DNA of 64,000 nt from Palsa-504 sp963822765 (GCA_963822765.1 CAWGJL010000004.1:1-64000), one strand, 5' to 3'; numbered from the stretch's first letter, positions 44,355 through 53,302 are shown. Notes: generated from the letters alone by a model not told the origin. A program made the numbers and translations.

Positions 44355-44744
44355 ATGACCGGGTATACGCCGCCAGGATGGCCGGCCGGGGTGCATCCCC
44401 CGGACAGCGAGGAGTTCGAGTCCACCGCGGTCACCTGGCTGCTGGACGTGGTGCCACCCGACTACCGGCTGCACGGGGTGCTGCGCCGGTATCCGGTGGC
44501 GCTGGCCGCCATGGCCAGGTACCACACCAAGGCGTGCGTGGAGGGCGCGCGCGAGGGTTACCGCACGGCGCGGACGGAGCTGGGCGGAGCGCTCCCGCCG
44601 CACGCCATCGACACGGTGCTGACCGCCTACCGCAAGGAGGGGGCGCGGCTGGCCGCCACCGCCCGCGCGGTCGGGCTGGTCGAGCGGGCGCTGCGCGGGG
44701 AGGTGTTCTCGCCGAAGATGCAGGACAAGCGGGCCGCGAGGTAA
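44355..44744 (+). CDS. Hypothetical protein
   Basis: A 129-residue soluble helical protein (FESTAVTWLLDVVPPDYRLH, YPVALAAMARYHTKACVEGA, VGLVERALRGEVFSPKMQDK). The well-ordered composition and normal codon usage support a real gene, probably conserved in actinomycetes. No motif points to a function. It starts 34 bp after the WD40 remnant on the same strand; the intervening bases are AT-rich (TAGAATAGTAGTTCGATA) and may hold its promoter. Confidence 0.75.
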   Translation: MTGYTPPGWPAGVHPPDSEEFESTAVTWLLDVVPPDYRLHGVLRRYPVALAAMARYHTKACVEGAREGYRTARTELGGALPPHAIDTVLTAYRKEGARLAATARAVGLVERALRGEVFSPKMQDKRAAR

Positions 44745-44865
44745 GGAAGCGGCGGGCCCGTTGAGGGGGTGGACCGGTCGCGACGGGGGATCACAATGTG
44801 AGATTATGGTCTCAATCTAGCCCGGGGGCGGCTGCAGGCTGGGGCAGCGAGAGGGAAGTGGTCCA

Positions 44866-45450
44866 GTGGCACGGCAGGCCCGGATCCTCCTGGTTGACGA
44901 CCGACCGGAGAACCTGGTCGCGCTCGAGGCGATCCTGTCCTCGCTGGGCCAGATCCTGGTGCCCGTCCGGTCCGGGGAACAGGCCATCGCGGCCGTGCTG
45001 GCCGACGAGTACGCGGTCGTGCTGCTGGACATCATGATGCCGGGGATGGACGGCTTCGAGACCGCGACGCAGATCAAGCGGCACGCCAAGAGCCGGGACG
45101 TGCCGATCATCTTCCTGACCGCCGCGACCATGCAGCCCGAGCAGGCCTTCCGCGGGTACGCGGCGGGCGCGGTCGACTACCTGGCCAAGCCGTTCGATCC
45201 CTGGGTGCTGAAGTCCAAGGTGTCGGTGTTCGTGGACCTGTACCTCAAGCGGGAGGCGGGAGGCGGGCCGCGCCCGGTAGTTGACCAGCTGTCGGCGGGG
45301 CTGGGGGCGGTGGAGGAGACGCTGGCCCTGCTGCGCAAGCTGCCCGCGGTGCTGCGGGACGCCGAGGCCAGGGAGATCGCGGCCCAGCTAGCCGGGCGGG
45401 TCGGGCGCCTCCGCGACGCCCTGGAGGCGTTCGGGCGCGGGGCTAGCTGA
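44866..45450 (+). CDS. Single-domain response regulator
   Basis: A 194-residue protein with a CheY-like receiver: acidic Asp11-Asp12, phosphoacceptor Asp55 in LLDIMMPGMDGFE, Thr85 and Lys108 in YLAKPFDPW. After the receiver comes a helical tail of about 70 residues (LGAVEETLALLRKLPAVLRD) instead of a DNA-binding domain, so output is probably by protein interaction. No histidine kinase is adjacent. It starts at GTG and overlaps the convergent acyltransferase gene by 63 bp. Confidence 0.88.
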   Translation: MARQARILLVDDRPENLVALEAILSSLGQILVPVRSGEQAIAAVLADEYAVVLLDIMMPGMDGFETATQIKRHAKSRDVPIIFLTAATMQPEQAFRGYAAGAVDYLAKPFDPWVLKSKVSVFVDLYLKREAGGGPRPVVDQLSAGLGAVEETLALLRKLPAVLRDAEAREIAAQLAGRVGRLRDALEAFGRGAS

Positions 45451-46074
45451 CCATCGGGGCCAGCCGTCGCTGGGGACGTACTGCCTGACCACGCGGGCGG
45501 GGACGCCGGCCACCACGCAGCGGTCGGGGACCTCGCCGCGGACCACCGAGCCGGCCGCGACCACGACGTTGCGGCCGATGCAGGCGCCGGGCAGGACCAC
45601 CGCCCCGGCGCCCAGCCAGCTGCCGGAGCCGATCTGGACGGCCGCGTTGCGCGGCATCTGCCTGCCGATCGGCTGGTCCGGGTCGTCGTAACCATGGTTC
45701 TGGTCGGTGATGTAGACGTAGGGGCCGGTGAACACGTCGTCGCCGATGACCAGCGACTGGTGGGCGACGATGTGCGAGCCGCGGCCGATCACGCAGCGGT
45801 CCCCGATGCGCAGCACCGGGACCGGGCCGAGGTCCTGGCCGGGCACCATCCCGGCCGACAGGGAGACCAGCGCGCCGATCAGCGTGTCGGCGCCGATGGC
45901 GATCCAGCGCTCGCCGAACACCGAGCCCGGGGGGAACGCCGCCATCGATCCGGGACCGAACGCGGCGAACCGGCGCCCGGCCGGGGTGCCGGCGGTGATC
46001 GCCCCGGCGCGCTGGGCGGCGTCCCAGGCCCGGTGGACCACCTGCCAGCGCAGCCGGGCCAGGATCTGGGTCAC
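45388..46074 (-). CDS. Left-handed beta-helix acyltransferase
   Basis: A 228-residue protein with hexapeptide repeats (VLRIGDRCVIGRGSHIVAHQ, IGSGSWLGAGAVVLPGACIG, RNVVVAAGSVVRGEVPDRCV) and the catalytic-type His in ITDQNHGYDD. It resembles maltose O-acetyltransferase or colanic-acid-type transferases that acetylate sugars or other acceptors. The GTG start overlaps the rlmN stop (GTGA), so it is read with that gene. Confidence 0.87.
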   Translation of the reverse strand: MTQILARLRWQVVHRAWDAAQRAGAITAGTPAGRRFAAFGPGSMAAFPPGSVFGERWIAIGADTLIGALVSLSAGMVPGQDLGPVPVLRIGDRCVIGRGSHIVAHQSLVIGDDVFTGPYVYITDQNHGYDDPDQPIGRQMPRNAAVQIGSGSWLGAGAVVLPGACIGRNVVVAAGSVVRGEVPDRCVVAGVPARVVRQYVPSDGWPRWSASPAPERLQGVAEAPDPPG

Positions 46075-47244
46075 GAGGGGGCCGGGGCGGGAGCGGAGAC
46101 GGAGGCGGCGAGCTGGCCGCAGGCGCCGTCGATCTCGCGGCCGCGGGTGTCCCGGACGGTGACCGGCACGCCGTGGGACTCCAGGCGGCGGACGAACTCG
46201 CGCTGCGCGCCGGGGCGGGAGGCGGTCCACTTCGAGCCGGGGGTCGGGTTGAGCGGGATCAGGTTGACGTGGGCGAGCCGGCCGGCCAGCAGCGAGCCCA
46301 GCAGGTCGGCCCGCCAGGCCTGGTCGTTGATGTCCTTGATCAGGGCGTACTCGATCGAGACGCGGCGGCCGGTGACGGCCGCGTAGTCCCACGCGGCGTC
46401 CAGGACCTTGGCCACCCGCCAGCGCTGGTTGACCGGGACCAGCGTGTCGCGCAGCTCGTCGTCGGGGGCGTGCAAGGACACCGCCAGGGTCACCGAGAGG
46501 CCCTCGGCGGCCAGCTTGGCGATGGCCGGGACCAGGCCGACGGTGGAGACGGTGACCGAGCGCTGGGAGATGCCCATGCCCTCGGGCACCGGCTCGGTCA
46601 GCCGGCGGACCGCGGCCACGCACGCTGGCGTAGTTGGCCAGCGGCTCGCCCATGCCCATGAACACGACGTTGGAGACCCGGCCCGGTCCGCCGGGGATCT
46701 GGCCGTCGGCGAGCAGGCGGGCGCCGGCCACGACCTGGGCCACGATCTCGGCGGTGGACAGGTTGCGGGTCAGGCCCGCCTGGCCGGTGGCGCAGAACGG
46801 GCAGGCCATGCCGCAGCCCGCCTGCGACGACACGCACATCGTGACCCGGTCCGGGTAGCGCATCAGCACCGACTCGACCAGGGCCCCGTCGAAGGCCCGC
46901 CACAGCGTCTTGCGCGTGGTCCCGTCGTCGCAGGTCAGCTCGCGCTCGGCGGTCAGCAGCGGGGGCAGCAGGGCGCCGGCCAGCGCGGCGCGGGAGGCTG
47001 GGGGGCAGGTCGGTCATGTCGTCGGGGTGCTGGGTGTACCGGCCGAAGTAGTGCTGGGACAGCTGGGCGGCGCGGAACGGCGGCTCGCCCAGGTCGGCCA
47101 CCGCCGCGCGGCGGCCGGCCAGGTCCAGGTCGGCGAGGTGGCGGGGCGGCTTGCCGCGACGCGGCCGGCCAGCGTGAGCGGGGCCGGGAGCGCGCGGGGC
47201 GGCACGGCCACGGCATCGCTGGCGGGGGGACGGGCGGGTGACAC
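46071..47244 (-). pseudogene. rlmN: 23S rRNA (adenine2503-C2)-methyltransferase, three frame breaks
   Basis: All parts of RlmN are present in order: FRAAQLSQHYFGRYTQHPDD; the radical-SAM cluster motif CGMACPFCATG; VVFMGMGEPLANYA; VTLAVSLHAPDDELRDTLVP and YALIKDINDQ with the C-terminal Cys region (REIDGACGQL). They fall in four frames, with breaks near 47155, 46995 (an extra base in a C6 run) and 46625. RlmN also methylates some tRNAs and is rarely lost, so these breaks look like consensus errors at least as much as decay. Confidence 0.85.
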
Positions 47245-47361
47245 CGAGCTCCGTTCGGCAGAAAAAGGGTTTTCACCAGGATAGGACGGAGGATTGGCTG
47301 CGGCGGCCCGCCGGGCCGGGGCGGGGTTTCAGCGTCGCGGTTAAGTCAGTACATTTCGTTC

Positions 47362-48429
47362 ATGGGTCCCGTCACGCTGCTGGAGAGCTTCAGCCCCTAC
47401 GGCAGCCGCAAGGTCACCGTCGAGTACGACGGGCTGGTCACCGCCGCCTACCTGCACGACGACACGGCGGCGATCACCGCGACGTGGATCGCGAACCACC
47501 AGCCCGCGCCGCAGGCCACCGACCAGGCGCGGCTGGACGCGGGGCGCGCGCCGCTGATGCCCGCCGCGCGGACCAAGTACCCGGCCGGGCGGCCGCCGCT
47601 GCAGGCCGACGCGCTGGAGGCGCTGTGGTTCGAGGAGGGCGACGGGGTCGCGATCCTGGAGAGCGGGCGGCCGCTCGCGGTGATGGCCGGGTGGTCCGAC
47701 ATGGACCGGGGCATGCCCGGCTACAGCGCCGACGTGATCGGCCAGACGCCGTTCGGCTGGTCGCTGGACGACGCCATGGAGGGGTTCGCGCCCCGGCTGG
47801 AGCGGTCCCGGGCCTACTGGCGGTGGCGGCAGTCCGGGTGGAGCCAGTTCCAGCAGGCGCTGCTCGGGCACCTGCAGGCGCGGCTGGGGCCGGGCGGGCA
47901 CTACTGGGACGCCTCGGCGGGCAAGCAGCCGCTGGTCGGGGTCAGCGAACGGCCGTCTTCGGCGCGCCGTCCGTATACGGTGCTGTCCACGGTGGGCATG
48001 AGCGCGCAGCGGATGCCGGTGGTGGAGCAGGTCCTGGACGACCCGAGCGGGTACGCCCGGATCGAGCTGGCCCTGGCGACCACGCTGCCGAGCGCGCAGG
48101 CGGCCCGGGTGTTCTTGTGGCTGGCCACCTACCCGTGGCACGCGGTCACCTGGTTCGGGCCCGGACACAGCGTGCGCTGGTACCACGAGCCGTCGACGTT
48201 CCCGCTCGGTGGTTCGGCCGAGGCGGTGCTGCTGCTCGACGGGGTCGCCGGGCTGGTCGGGCCGGAGCCGCCGGACCTGTCGGGGTTCGCGTTCGGCGGG
48301 GATCCGGTGCGCTGGCTGTGGATCATCCCGATCTCCGAACGGGACCGGCACCTGGCCAAGGAGCGCGGCTCGTCGGCGCTGGTCAGCCGGCTGGCGGCGC
48401 AGCATAAGAGCTGGATCGTGGGGCCGTGA
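47362..48429 (+). CDS. Suppressor-of-fused (SUFU)-domain protein
   Basis: The C-terminal half of this 355-residue protein matches the bacterial SUFU-like domain: RPYTVLSTVGMSAQRMPVVE, IELALATTLPSAQAARVFLW, WHAVTWFGPGHSVRW and WLWIIPISERDRHLAKERGS. The N-terminal 150 residues are hypothetical, with AVMAGWSDMDRGMPGYSAD. Bacterial SUFU proteins are frequent in immunity-protein and toxin contexts, but none is seen here. It is divergent from rlmN and convergent with cdsA, starting without a clear ribosome binding site. Confidence 0.8.
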   Translation: MGPVTLLESFSPYGSRKVTVEYDGLVTAAYLHDDTAAITATWIANHQPAPQATDQARLDAGRAPLMPAARTKYPAGRPPLQADALEALWFEEGDGVAILESGRPLAVMAGWSDMDRGMPGYSADVIGQTPFGWSLDDAMEGFAPRLERSRAYWRWRQSGWSQFQQALLGHLQARLGPGGHYWDASAGKQPLVGVSERPSSARRPYTVLSTVGMSAQRMPVVEQVLDDPSGYARIELALATTLPSAQAARVFLWLATYPWHAVTWFGPGHSVRWYHEPSTFPLGGSAEAVLLLDGVAGLVGPEPPDLSGFAFGGDPVRWLWIIPISERDRHLAKERGSSALVSRLAAQHKSWIVGP

Positions 48430-49278
48430 CTAGCGCGGCGGGATGAACACGTAGAGCAGGAACCAGACCACGGGGGCGGCGACGAGCAGGGAGTCGAGCC
48501 GCTCCAGGACGCCGCCGTGACCGGGCAGCAGGGCACCCATGTCCTTGATCTCCAGGTCGCGCTTGATCACCGATTCGACCAGGTCGCCGACCGTGGCGGC
48601 GAGCACCGCGGCGGCGCCGGTGAGCACGCCCTGCCAGGGATGGCCGTGCAGCAGGTAGGTCACGCAGAGCCAGCCCGCGATCAGGCAGGCCGCGGTCGAG
48701 CCCGCGAAGCCTTCCCAGGTCTTCTTCGGGCTGATCGACGGGGCCATCTTGTGACGGCCGGCGGTGATGCCGGCGAAGTAGCCGCCGATGTCGCTGGAGA
48801 TGGTGAGGATGACGAAGGTCAGCACCCGGCGCGGGCCGTCGGCGGGGGCGAGCAGCGCGGCCACGAACGAGGCCAGGAAGGGCAGGTACGCGGCGGCGAA
48901 CACGCCCGCGGTCATGTCCTTGACGTAGCCGGCGGCCCCGCCGGGCAGCCGCCAGGCGAAGATGGCGACCACGGTCAGGCCGAGGGCGGCCAGCGCGTCT
49001 TGTGGTTTCAGCCAGTACGTACAGGTGATGATCGCGGCGCCGCCGGCCGCGACCGGGATGGCCGGGATGTTGACGTCGCGCTTGGCCAGCGCGCTGGTCA
49101 GCTCGGTCAGCGCGAAGGCCAGGGCGATCCCCATGTACAGCAGGAACGTGGCCTTGACGGTGAACAGCGTGAGGATGACCAGGCCGCCCAGGACCACGCC
49201 GACGCCGATGGCGACGGGGAGGTTACGTCCTGCGCGTCCCTTGGGCTTTTCCTCGGCTTCCTCGGCGGCGGTGGTCAC
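48430..49278 (-). CDS. cdsA: Phosphatidate cytidylyltransferase
   Basis: A 282-residue membrane enzyme that makes CDP-diacylglycerol from phosphatidate and CTP. About eight hydrophobic segments are visible and the CdsA signature lies near the C-terminus: SPKKTWEGFAGS and KRDLEIKDMGALLPGHGGVL with DRxDSLL. The GTG start directly follows the frr stop, matching the frr-cdsA-rlmN order usual in actinobacteria. Confidence 0.95.
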   Translation of the reverse strand: MTTAAEEAEEKPKGRAGRNLPVAIGVGVVLGGLVILTLFTVKATFLLYMGIALAFALTELTSALAKRDVNIPAIPVAAGGAAIITCTYWLKPQDALAALGLTVVAIFAWRLPGGAAGYVKDMTAGVFAAAYLPFLASFVAALLAPADGPRRVLTFVILTISSDIGGYFAGITAGRHKMAPSISPKKTWEGFAGSTAACLIAGWLCVTYLLHGHPWQGVLTGAAAVLAATVGDLVESVIKRDLEIKDMGALLPGHGGVLERLDSLLVAAPVVWFLLYVFIPPR

Positions 49279-49836
49279 CTAGACCTCGAGGAGCTCGGCT
49301 TCCTTGTGCTTGAGCAACTCGTCGACCTGCGCCTCGTAGGTGTGGGTGAGGTCGTCGAGTTCACGCTCGGCGCGGTGCACGTCGTCCTCGCCCGCGTCCC
49401 CGCTCTTGATCATCTTGTTCAGGGTGTCCTTGGCGTGCCGCCGGATGTTCCGGATCGCGACGCGGCCGTCCTCGGCCTTGTGCCGCGCGGTCTTGATGTA
49501 CTCGCGGCGGCGCTCCTGGGTCAGTTCCGGCAGGACGATCCGGATGATGGTGCCGTCGTTGGCGGGGTTGACGCTCAGGTCGCTGTTCCTGATCGCCCGC
49601 TCGATGGCGGCCAGCGAGTTCTTGTCGAACGGCTGGATGACCACCATCCGCGGCTCCGGGACGTGGAACGAGGCCAGCTGGTTCACCGGGGTCTGCGTCC
49701 CGTAGTACTCAACCGTGATCTTGTTGAACATGGCCGGGTGGGCGCGGCCGGTCCGGATGACGGCGAACTCCTCCTTGGCCACCGTGACGGCCTTGTCCAT
49801 CTTCTCCTCGGCTTCGAGGAGCGTGTCATCGATCAT
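49279..49836 (-). CDS. frr: Ribosome recycling factor
   Basis: A 185-residue protein that with EF-G splits post-termination ribosomes. The start MIDDTLLEAEEKMDKAVTVA, the FAVIRTGRAHPAMFNKITVE region and the C-terminal coiled coil (VHRAERELDDLTHTYEAQVD) are canonical, as is the length. CGGAG precedes the ATG. Upstream lies a nested inverted repeat filling much of the pyrH-frr gap. Confidence 0.97.
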   Translation of the reverse strand: MIDDTLLEAEEKMDKAVTVAKEEFAVIRTGRAHPAMFNKITVEYYGTQTPVNQLASFHVPEPRMVVIQPFDKNSLAAIERAIRNSDLSVNPANDGTIIRIVLPELTQERRREYIKTARHKAEDGRVAIRNIRRHAKDTLNKMIKSGDAGEDDVHRAERELDDLTHTYEAQVDELLKHKEAELLEV

Positions 49837-49859
49837 GTTCGGCTCCGTTATGCGCCCGA

Positions 49860-49961
49860 GCGTTATGCAAATACCGACTCGCGAGTGCAGGCCCTGGGGC
49901 CTGCGCGAGCGATCGGTGCCCATGAGCGGCCAGTAACCACAGCGGGTTCTTTGCATAACGC
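49860..49961 (-). promoter_or_regulatory. Nested inverted repeat in the pyrH-frr gap
   Basis: GCGTTATGCAAA (49860-49871) and TTTGCATAACGC (49950-49961) are perfect 12-bp inverted arms. Inside them CTCGC/GCGAG flank a perfect GCAGGCCC-TG-GGGCCTGC hairpin at 49887-49904. An extra copy of CGTTATGC is at 49846-49853. The unit could be a structured leader or attenuator for frr, a terminator for pyrH, or a small palindromic mobile element. Confidence 0.75.
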
Positions 49962-50013
49962 GAACTCTTGCAAAAATACTGTGCCTATGGAGCTTAGCTG
50001 TCCTGACCGCTTT

Positions 50014-50787
50014 TCACGGTCCGAGCGGGTCCTCCGGGTCCTCCCGCGTGGTGGTCCGGCTGATCAGCGTGCCGACCTGCTCGCCGCGGATGGCGCGGAC
50101 CACGTTGCCCTCGCCCATGAGGGCGAAGACCACGATCGGCAGCCGGTTGTCCATGCACAGGGTGACCGCGGTGGTGTCCATGACCTTCAGCCCGCGGCTC
50201 AGGTACTCGGTGTAGTCCAGCCGGCCGAAGCGCACCGCGTCCGGCGTGGTGTGCGGGTCGGCGTCGTACACGCCGTCCACCTTGGTGCCCTTGAGCACGG
50301 CGTCGGCGCCGATCTCCAGGGCCCGCTGCGCGGCGGCGGTGTCGGTGGAGAAGTACGGCGCGCCGAGCCCGGCCCCGAAGATCACCACCCGGCCCTTCTC
50401 CAGGTGCCGGATGGCCCTTCTCGGGATGTAGGGCTCGGCCACCTGGCCCATGGTGATGGCGGTCTGGACCCGGGTGTCGACGCCGTTCTTCTCCAGCACG
50501 TCCTGCAGGGCCAGGCAGTTGATGACCGTGCTGAGCATGCCCATGTAGTCGGCGCGGGCCCGGTCGATGCCTCGTTCGGCCAGGGCCGCGCCGCGGAACA
50601 TGTTGCCGCCGCCGACCACCGCGGCGACCTGCACGCCATCCTTCACCGCGGCGATGATCTCGGTCGCCAGGTGGGCCACCACGTCCGGCGAGATGCCCAG
50701 GGGCTCTTGGCCCGCGAACAGCCCGCCGGAAAGCTTCAGCACCACCCGATGCCAGCTCGGGTGCAGTGTGCCCGCGGTGTCCGTCAT
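50014..50787 (-). CDS. pyrH: Uridylate kinase
   Basis: A 257-residue bacterial UMP kinase of the amino-acid-kinase fold that makes UDP. VVLKLSGGLFAGQEPLGISP is the N-terminal phosphate loop region, VVGGGNMFRGAALAERGIDR and GAGLGAPYFSTDTAAAQRAL the nucleotide-binding parts. The first residues use LSGGLFAG where SGEALxG is usual, a minor variant. It lies 10 bp after tsf on the same strand, the standard order. Confidence 0.96.
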   Translation of the reverse strand: MTDTAGTLHPSWHRVVLKLSGGLFAGQEPLGISPDVVAHLATEIIAAVKDGVQVAAVVGGGNMFRGAALAERGIDRARADYMGMLSTVINCLALQDVLEKNGVDTRVQTAITMGQVAEPYIPRRAIRHLEKGRVVIFGAGLGAPYFSTDTAAAQRALEIGADAVLKGTKVDGVYDADPHTTPDAVRFGRLDYTEYLSRGLKVMDTTAVTLCMDNRLPIVVFALMGEGNVVRAIRGEQVGTLISRTTTREDPEDPLGP

Positions 50788-50797
50788 GTGCTTTGTT

Positions 50798-51634
50798 TTA
50801 GGCCTGGCCCACTTGGAAGCGGGCGAAGCCGGTGACGGTGAGGTTGTTCTGCGCGAGGAGCTGCTTGATCGCGGTCTTGTTGTCCTTCACGTAGACCTGC
50901 TCGGTGAGCACGGCGTCCTTGAAGTACGCGTTCAGCCGGCCTTCCACGATCATGGGGATGGCCTGCTCGGGCTTGCCCTCTTCGCGGGTGATCTGCTCGG
51001 CGATCCGGCGCTCCTTCTCCACCACGTCGGCGGGGACGTCCTCGCGGGTGGTGTACAGCGGGCGCATGGCGGCGACCTGCTGGGCCAGGTCGGTGGCGAT
51101 CTGGCTGTTCTCCTGGTTGAGCTGGACCAGGACGCCGAGGGTCGGCGGCAGGGCGGCGTCGCTGCGGTGCAGGTAGGCCTTGACGTAGCCGCCCTCGAAG
51201 CGGACGAACCGGCCGAGCTCGAGCTTCTCCTTCAGGCTCGAGCCCGCCTCCTCGATGAGCTGCTCGACGGTGGCGCCGGGCCTGGCCTCGGTGCTCAGCA
51301 GGGTCAGGCGGTCGGCCGCCTTGCTCTTGATGGCCGCGTCGGCGATCTGCTTGGCGGTCTCCTGGAACAGGGGGGTCTTGGCCACGAAGTCGGTCTCGCA
51401 GTTCAGCTCGACCAGGACGCCCGCGTCGGTGCCGTCCAGCTCGGCGGTGACCAGGCCGTTGGCCGCGGTGCGGGTGGCCCGCTTGCCCGCGTCCTTGACG
51501 CCCTTGACCCGGAGCAGCTCGACCGCGTTCTCGAAGTCGCCATCGGTCTCGGCGAGCGCGTTCTTGCAGTCCATCATGCCGGCGCCGGTCTGGTCCCGGA
51601 GCCGCTTGACGTCAGTGGCAGTGAAGTTCGCCAT
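50798..51634 (-). CDS. tsf: Elongation factor Ts
   Basis: A 278-residue guanine-nucleotide exchange factor for EF-Tu. The N-terminal module (VKRLRDQTGAGMMDCKNALA) and the core dimerisation motif (LVELNCETDFVAKTPLFQ) are intact, and the C-terminus VYVKDNKTAIKQLLAQ is normal. A GACGAGGAC site precedes the ATG at 51634. It follows rpsB by 25 bp. Confidence 0.97.
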   Translation of the reverse strand: MANFTATDVKRLRDQTGAGMMDCKNALAETDGDFENAVELLRVKGVKDAGKRATRTAANGLVTAELDGTDAGVLVELNCETDFVAKTPLFQETAKQIADAAIKSKAADRLTLLSTEARPGATVEQLIEEAGSSLKEKLELGRFVRFEGGYVKAYLHRSDAALPPTLGVLVQLNQENSQIATDLAQQVAAMRPLYTTREDVPADVVEKERRIAEQITREEGKPEQAIPMIVEGRLNAYFKDAVLTEQVYVKDNKTAIKQLLAQNNLTVTGFARFQVGQA

Positions 51635-51659
51635 GTCCTCGTCTCTCGTCTTTACGTCT

Positions 51660-52802
51660 TTACTCGTTCTCGCCGGTGGTGGCTGCCTCTGCCGCCGGGG
51701 CCTCTGCCTCTGCCGCGGGTGCTGCCTCTGCCGCGGGTGCTGCGTCTGCCTCTGCCGCGGGTGCTGCGTCTGCCTCTGCCGCGGGTGCTGCGTCTGCCTC
51801 GGCGTTGGCGGCTGCCGGGGCCTGCGCGTCGGCGGCTTCCGCGGCTTCTGCGTCGCCCTTGATCTCGCCGGCGGCTTCGGCCAGGCCCTCGAGGTCGTCG
51901 GCCTGGTCGGCCGCCGCGTCGGCTTCGCTGCTCGGTGACGATCCGGCGTCGATGGCCAGGTCATCGGCTCCCTCGGCCTCGGCCGCGGCGACGATCGGCG
52001 CGTCGACTGGAGTTCGGGCTCCCTGGAGGAGCTCGCGCTCCCACTCGGCGAGCGGCTCCTCGGTGCCGATCGGGCTGCCGGCCGGCTTCTCATCCGTGCT
52101 GGACGCGCCGGCCCGCGCGATCAGGCCTTCGGCGACCGCGTCGGCCACCACCCGGGTCAGCAGGGCGACGCTGCGGATCGCGTCGTCGTTCCCGGGGATC
52201 GGGTAGTTGACCTCGTCCGGGTCGCAGTTGGTGTCCAGGATGGCCACCACGGGGATGCCGAGCTTGCGCGCCTCGTTGACCGCGATGTGTTCCTTCTTGG
52301 TGTCGACCACCCAGATCGCGCTCGGCACCCGGGCCATGTCCCTGATACCGCCGAGGGTTCGGTCAAGCTTGTCGTGCTCGCGCCGCAGGTGCAGGAGTTC
52401 CTTCTTGGTCATCCCGGAGCCGGCCACGTCGCCGAAGTCGATCTCCTCGAGCTCCTTGAGCCGCTGCAGCCGCTTGTACACGGTGGAGAAGTTGGTCAGC
52501 ATCCCGCCCAGCCAGCGCTGGTTCACGAACGGCATCCCGACCCGGCGGGCCTGCTCGGCGATCGCCTCCTGGGCCTGCTTCTTGGTCCCGACATACAAGA
52601 TCGTGCCGCCGTGCGCGACGGTCTCCTTGATGAACTCGTACGCACGGTCGATGTAGTCCAGCGACTGCTGGAGGTCGATGATGTAGATGCCGTTGCGCTC
52701 GGTGAAGATGTAGCGCTTCATCTTCGGGTTCCAGCGCCTGGTCTGGTGCCCGAAATGGACACCGCTCTCCAGGAGCTGCTTCATGCTGACGACCTGAGCC
52801 AC
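51660..52802 (-). CDS. rpsB: Ribosomal protein S2 with long Ala/Glu-rich tail
   Basis: The S2 core is canonical (LLESGVHFGHQTRRWNPKMK, GRxAIWVVDTKKEHIAVNEA, VAILDTNCDPDEVNYPIPGN). It continues beyond about residue 250 into a tail of some 130 residues that is almost all Ala, Glu, Asp and Pro, with EADAAPAA repeated in tandem near the end. The tail is acidic and probably disordered. The GTG at 52802 has AAGGGA eight bases upstream; a GTG at 52808 is the alternative. Length of 380 residues is well above the usual 250-300. Confidence 0.95.
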   Translation of the reverse strand: MAQVVSMKQLLESGVHFGHQTRRWNPKMKRYIFTERNGIYIIDLQQSLDYIDRAYEFIKETVAHGGTILYVGTKKQAQEAIAEQARRVGMPFVNQRWLGGMLTNFSTVYKRLQRLKELEEIDFGDVAGSGMTKKELLHLRREHDKLDRTLGGIRDMARVPSAIWVVDTKKEHIAVNEARKLGIPVVAILDTNCDPDEVNYPIPGNDDAIRSVALLTRVVADAVAEGLIARAGASSTDEKPAGSPIGTEEPLAEWERELLQGARTPVDAPIVAAAEAEGADDLAIDAGSSPSSEADAAADQADDLEGLAEAAGEIKGDAEAAEAADAQAPAAANAEADAAPAAEADAAPAAEADAAPAAEAAPAAEAEAPAAEAATTGENE

Positions 52803-52937
52803 TGGCACGGTCCCTTCGTTCGTGCGCCTGCCCGTTTTGCGTTTGGTGCAGGGCGCTGCTCGGTTGGTTCCTGGTGCCCGTGATCTGACGCGCCTGCGGC
52901 CGGCCTGGTGGCCGACGGACCGAGCGGCGCGAGCTTG

Positions 52938-52994
52938 TTGCCCTGATGAACAACTCGTTTGCCCTGGTGAGCAAGTCGTTGCCCCGGTGAGCAA
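52938..52994. promoter_or_regulatory. Three phased TTGC-N8-GCAA sites upstream of rpsB
   Basis: TTGCCCTGATGAACAA (52938-52953), TTGCCCTGGTGAGCAA (52959-52974) and TTGCCCCGGTGAGCAA (52979-52994) are spaced 21 and 20 bp apart, about two helical turns. Two are exact TTGC-N8-GCAA dyads. They lie 136-192 bp before the rpsB start and look like a tandem operator array. Confidence 0.65.
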
Positions 52995-53128
52995 GCGGGC
53001 ACGCGATTTAGCCGCCAAGCGCGCGCTTATTCAGCGCGGCTACGGCGACCGTCACTAAGGATACTTGACGTTCCCGGTCGCCCGTGCACTGCCTGCTTGG
53101 CTTTCGCGGCGGGGGTGCAGGCGCTTGG

Positions 53129-53196
53129 GAACGGGGTGAAACCCCAGGTTCACCACGCTAGAACGCGGTGAAAGCCCGGTTTCATTCCGTTTGGGG
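53129..53196. repeat. Dispersed double-hairpin element, copy 2
   Basis: Contains the palindromes GGTGAAACCCCAGGTTCACC and GGTGAAAGCCCGGTTTCATT in the same order and orientation as the copy at 11059-11125. Nothing else in 53000-53300 looks genic, except short GCTGGCG tandem repeats near 53265-53287. Confidence 0.7.
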
Positions 53197-53302
53197 CTCT
53201 GCGGAGGGCTCGGGGGCGGTGCCGGAGTGGCCTGTGGTGCGGTCCGGCTGCCGGTGGCGAGGGCTGGCGGGCTGGCGGGCTGGCGGTAACGACGTCGTTG
53301 CG

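Noticed and set aside
48517..50835. 772-codon plus-strand open frame
   Set aside because: Antisense shadow of cdsA, frr and pyrH, all of which are certain.
51700..51800. Short tandem repeats considered as a separate DNA element
   Set aside because: They are codons of the repetitive S2 tail.
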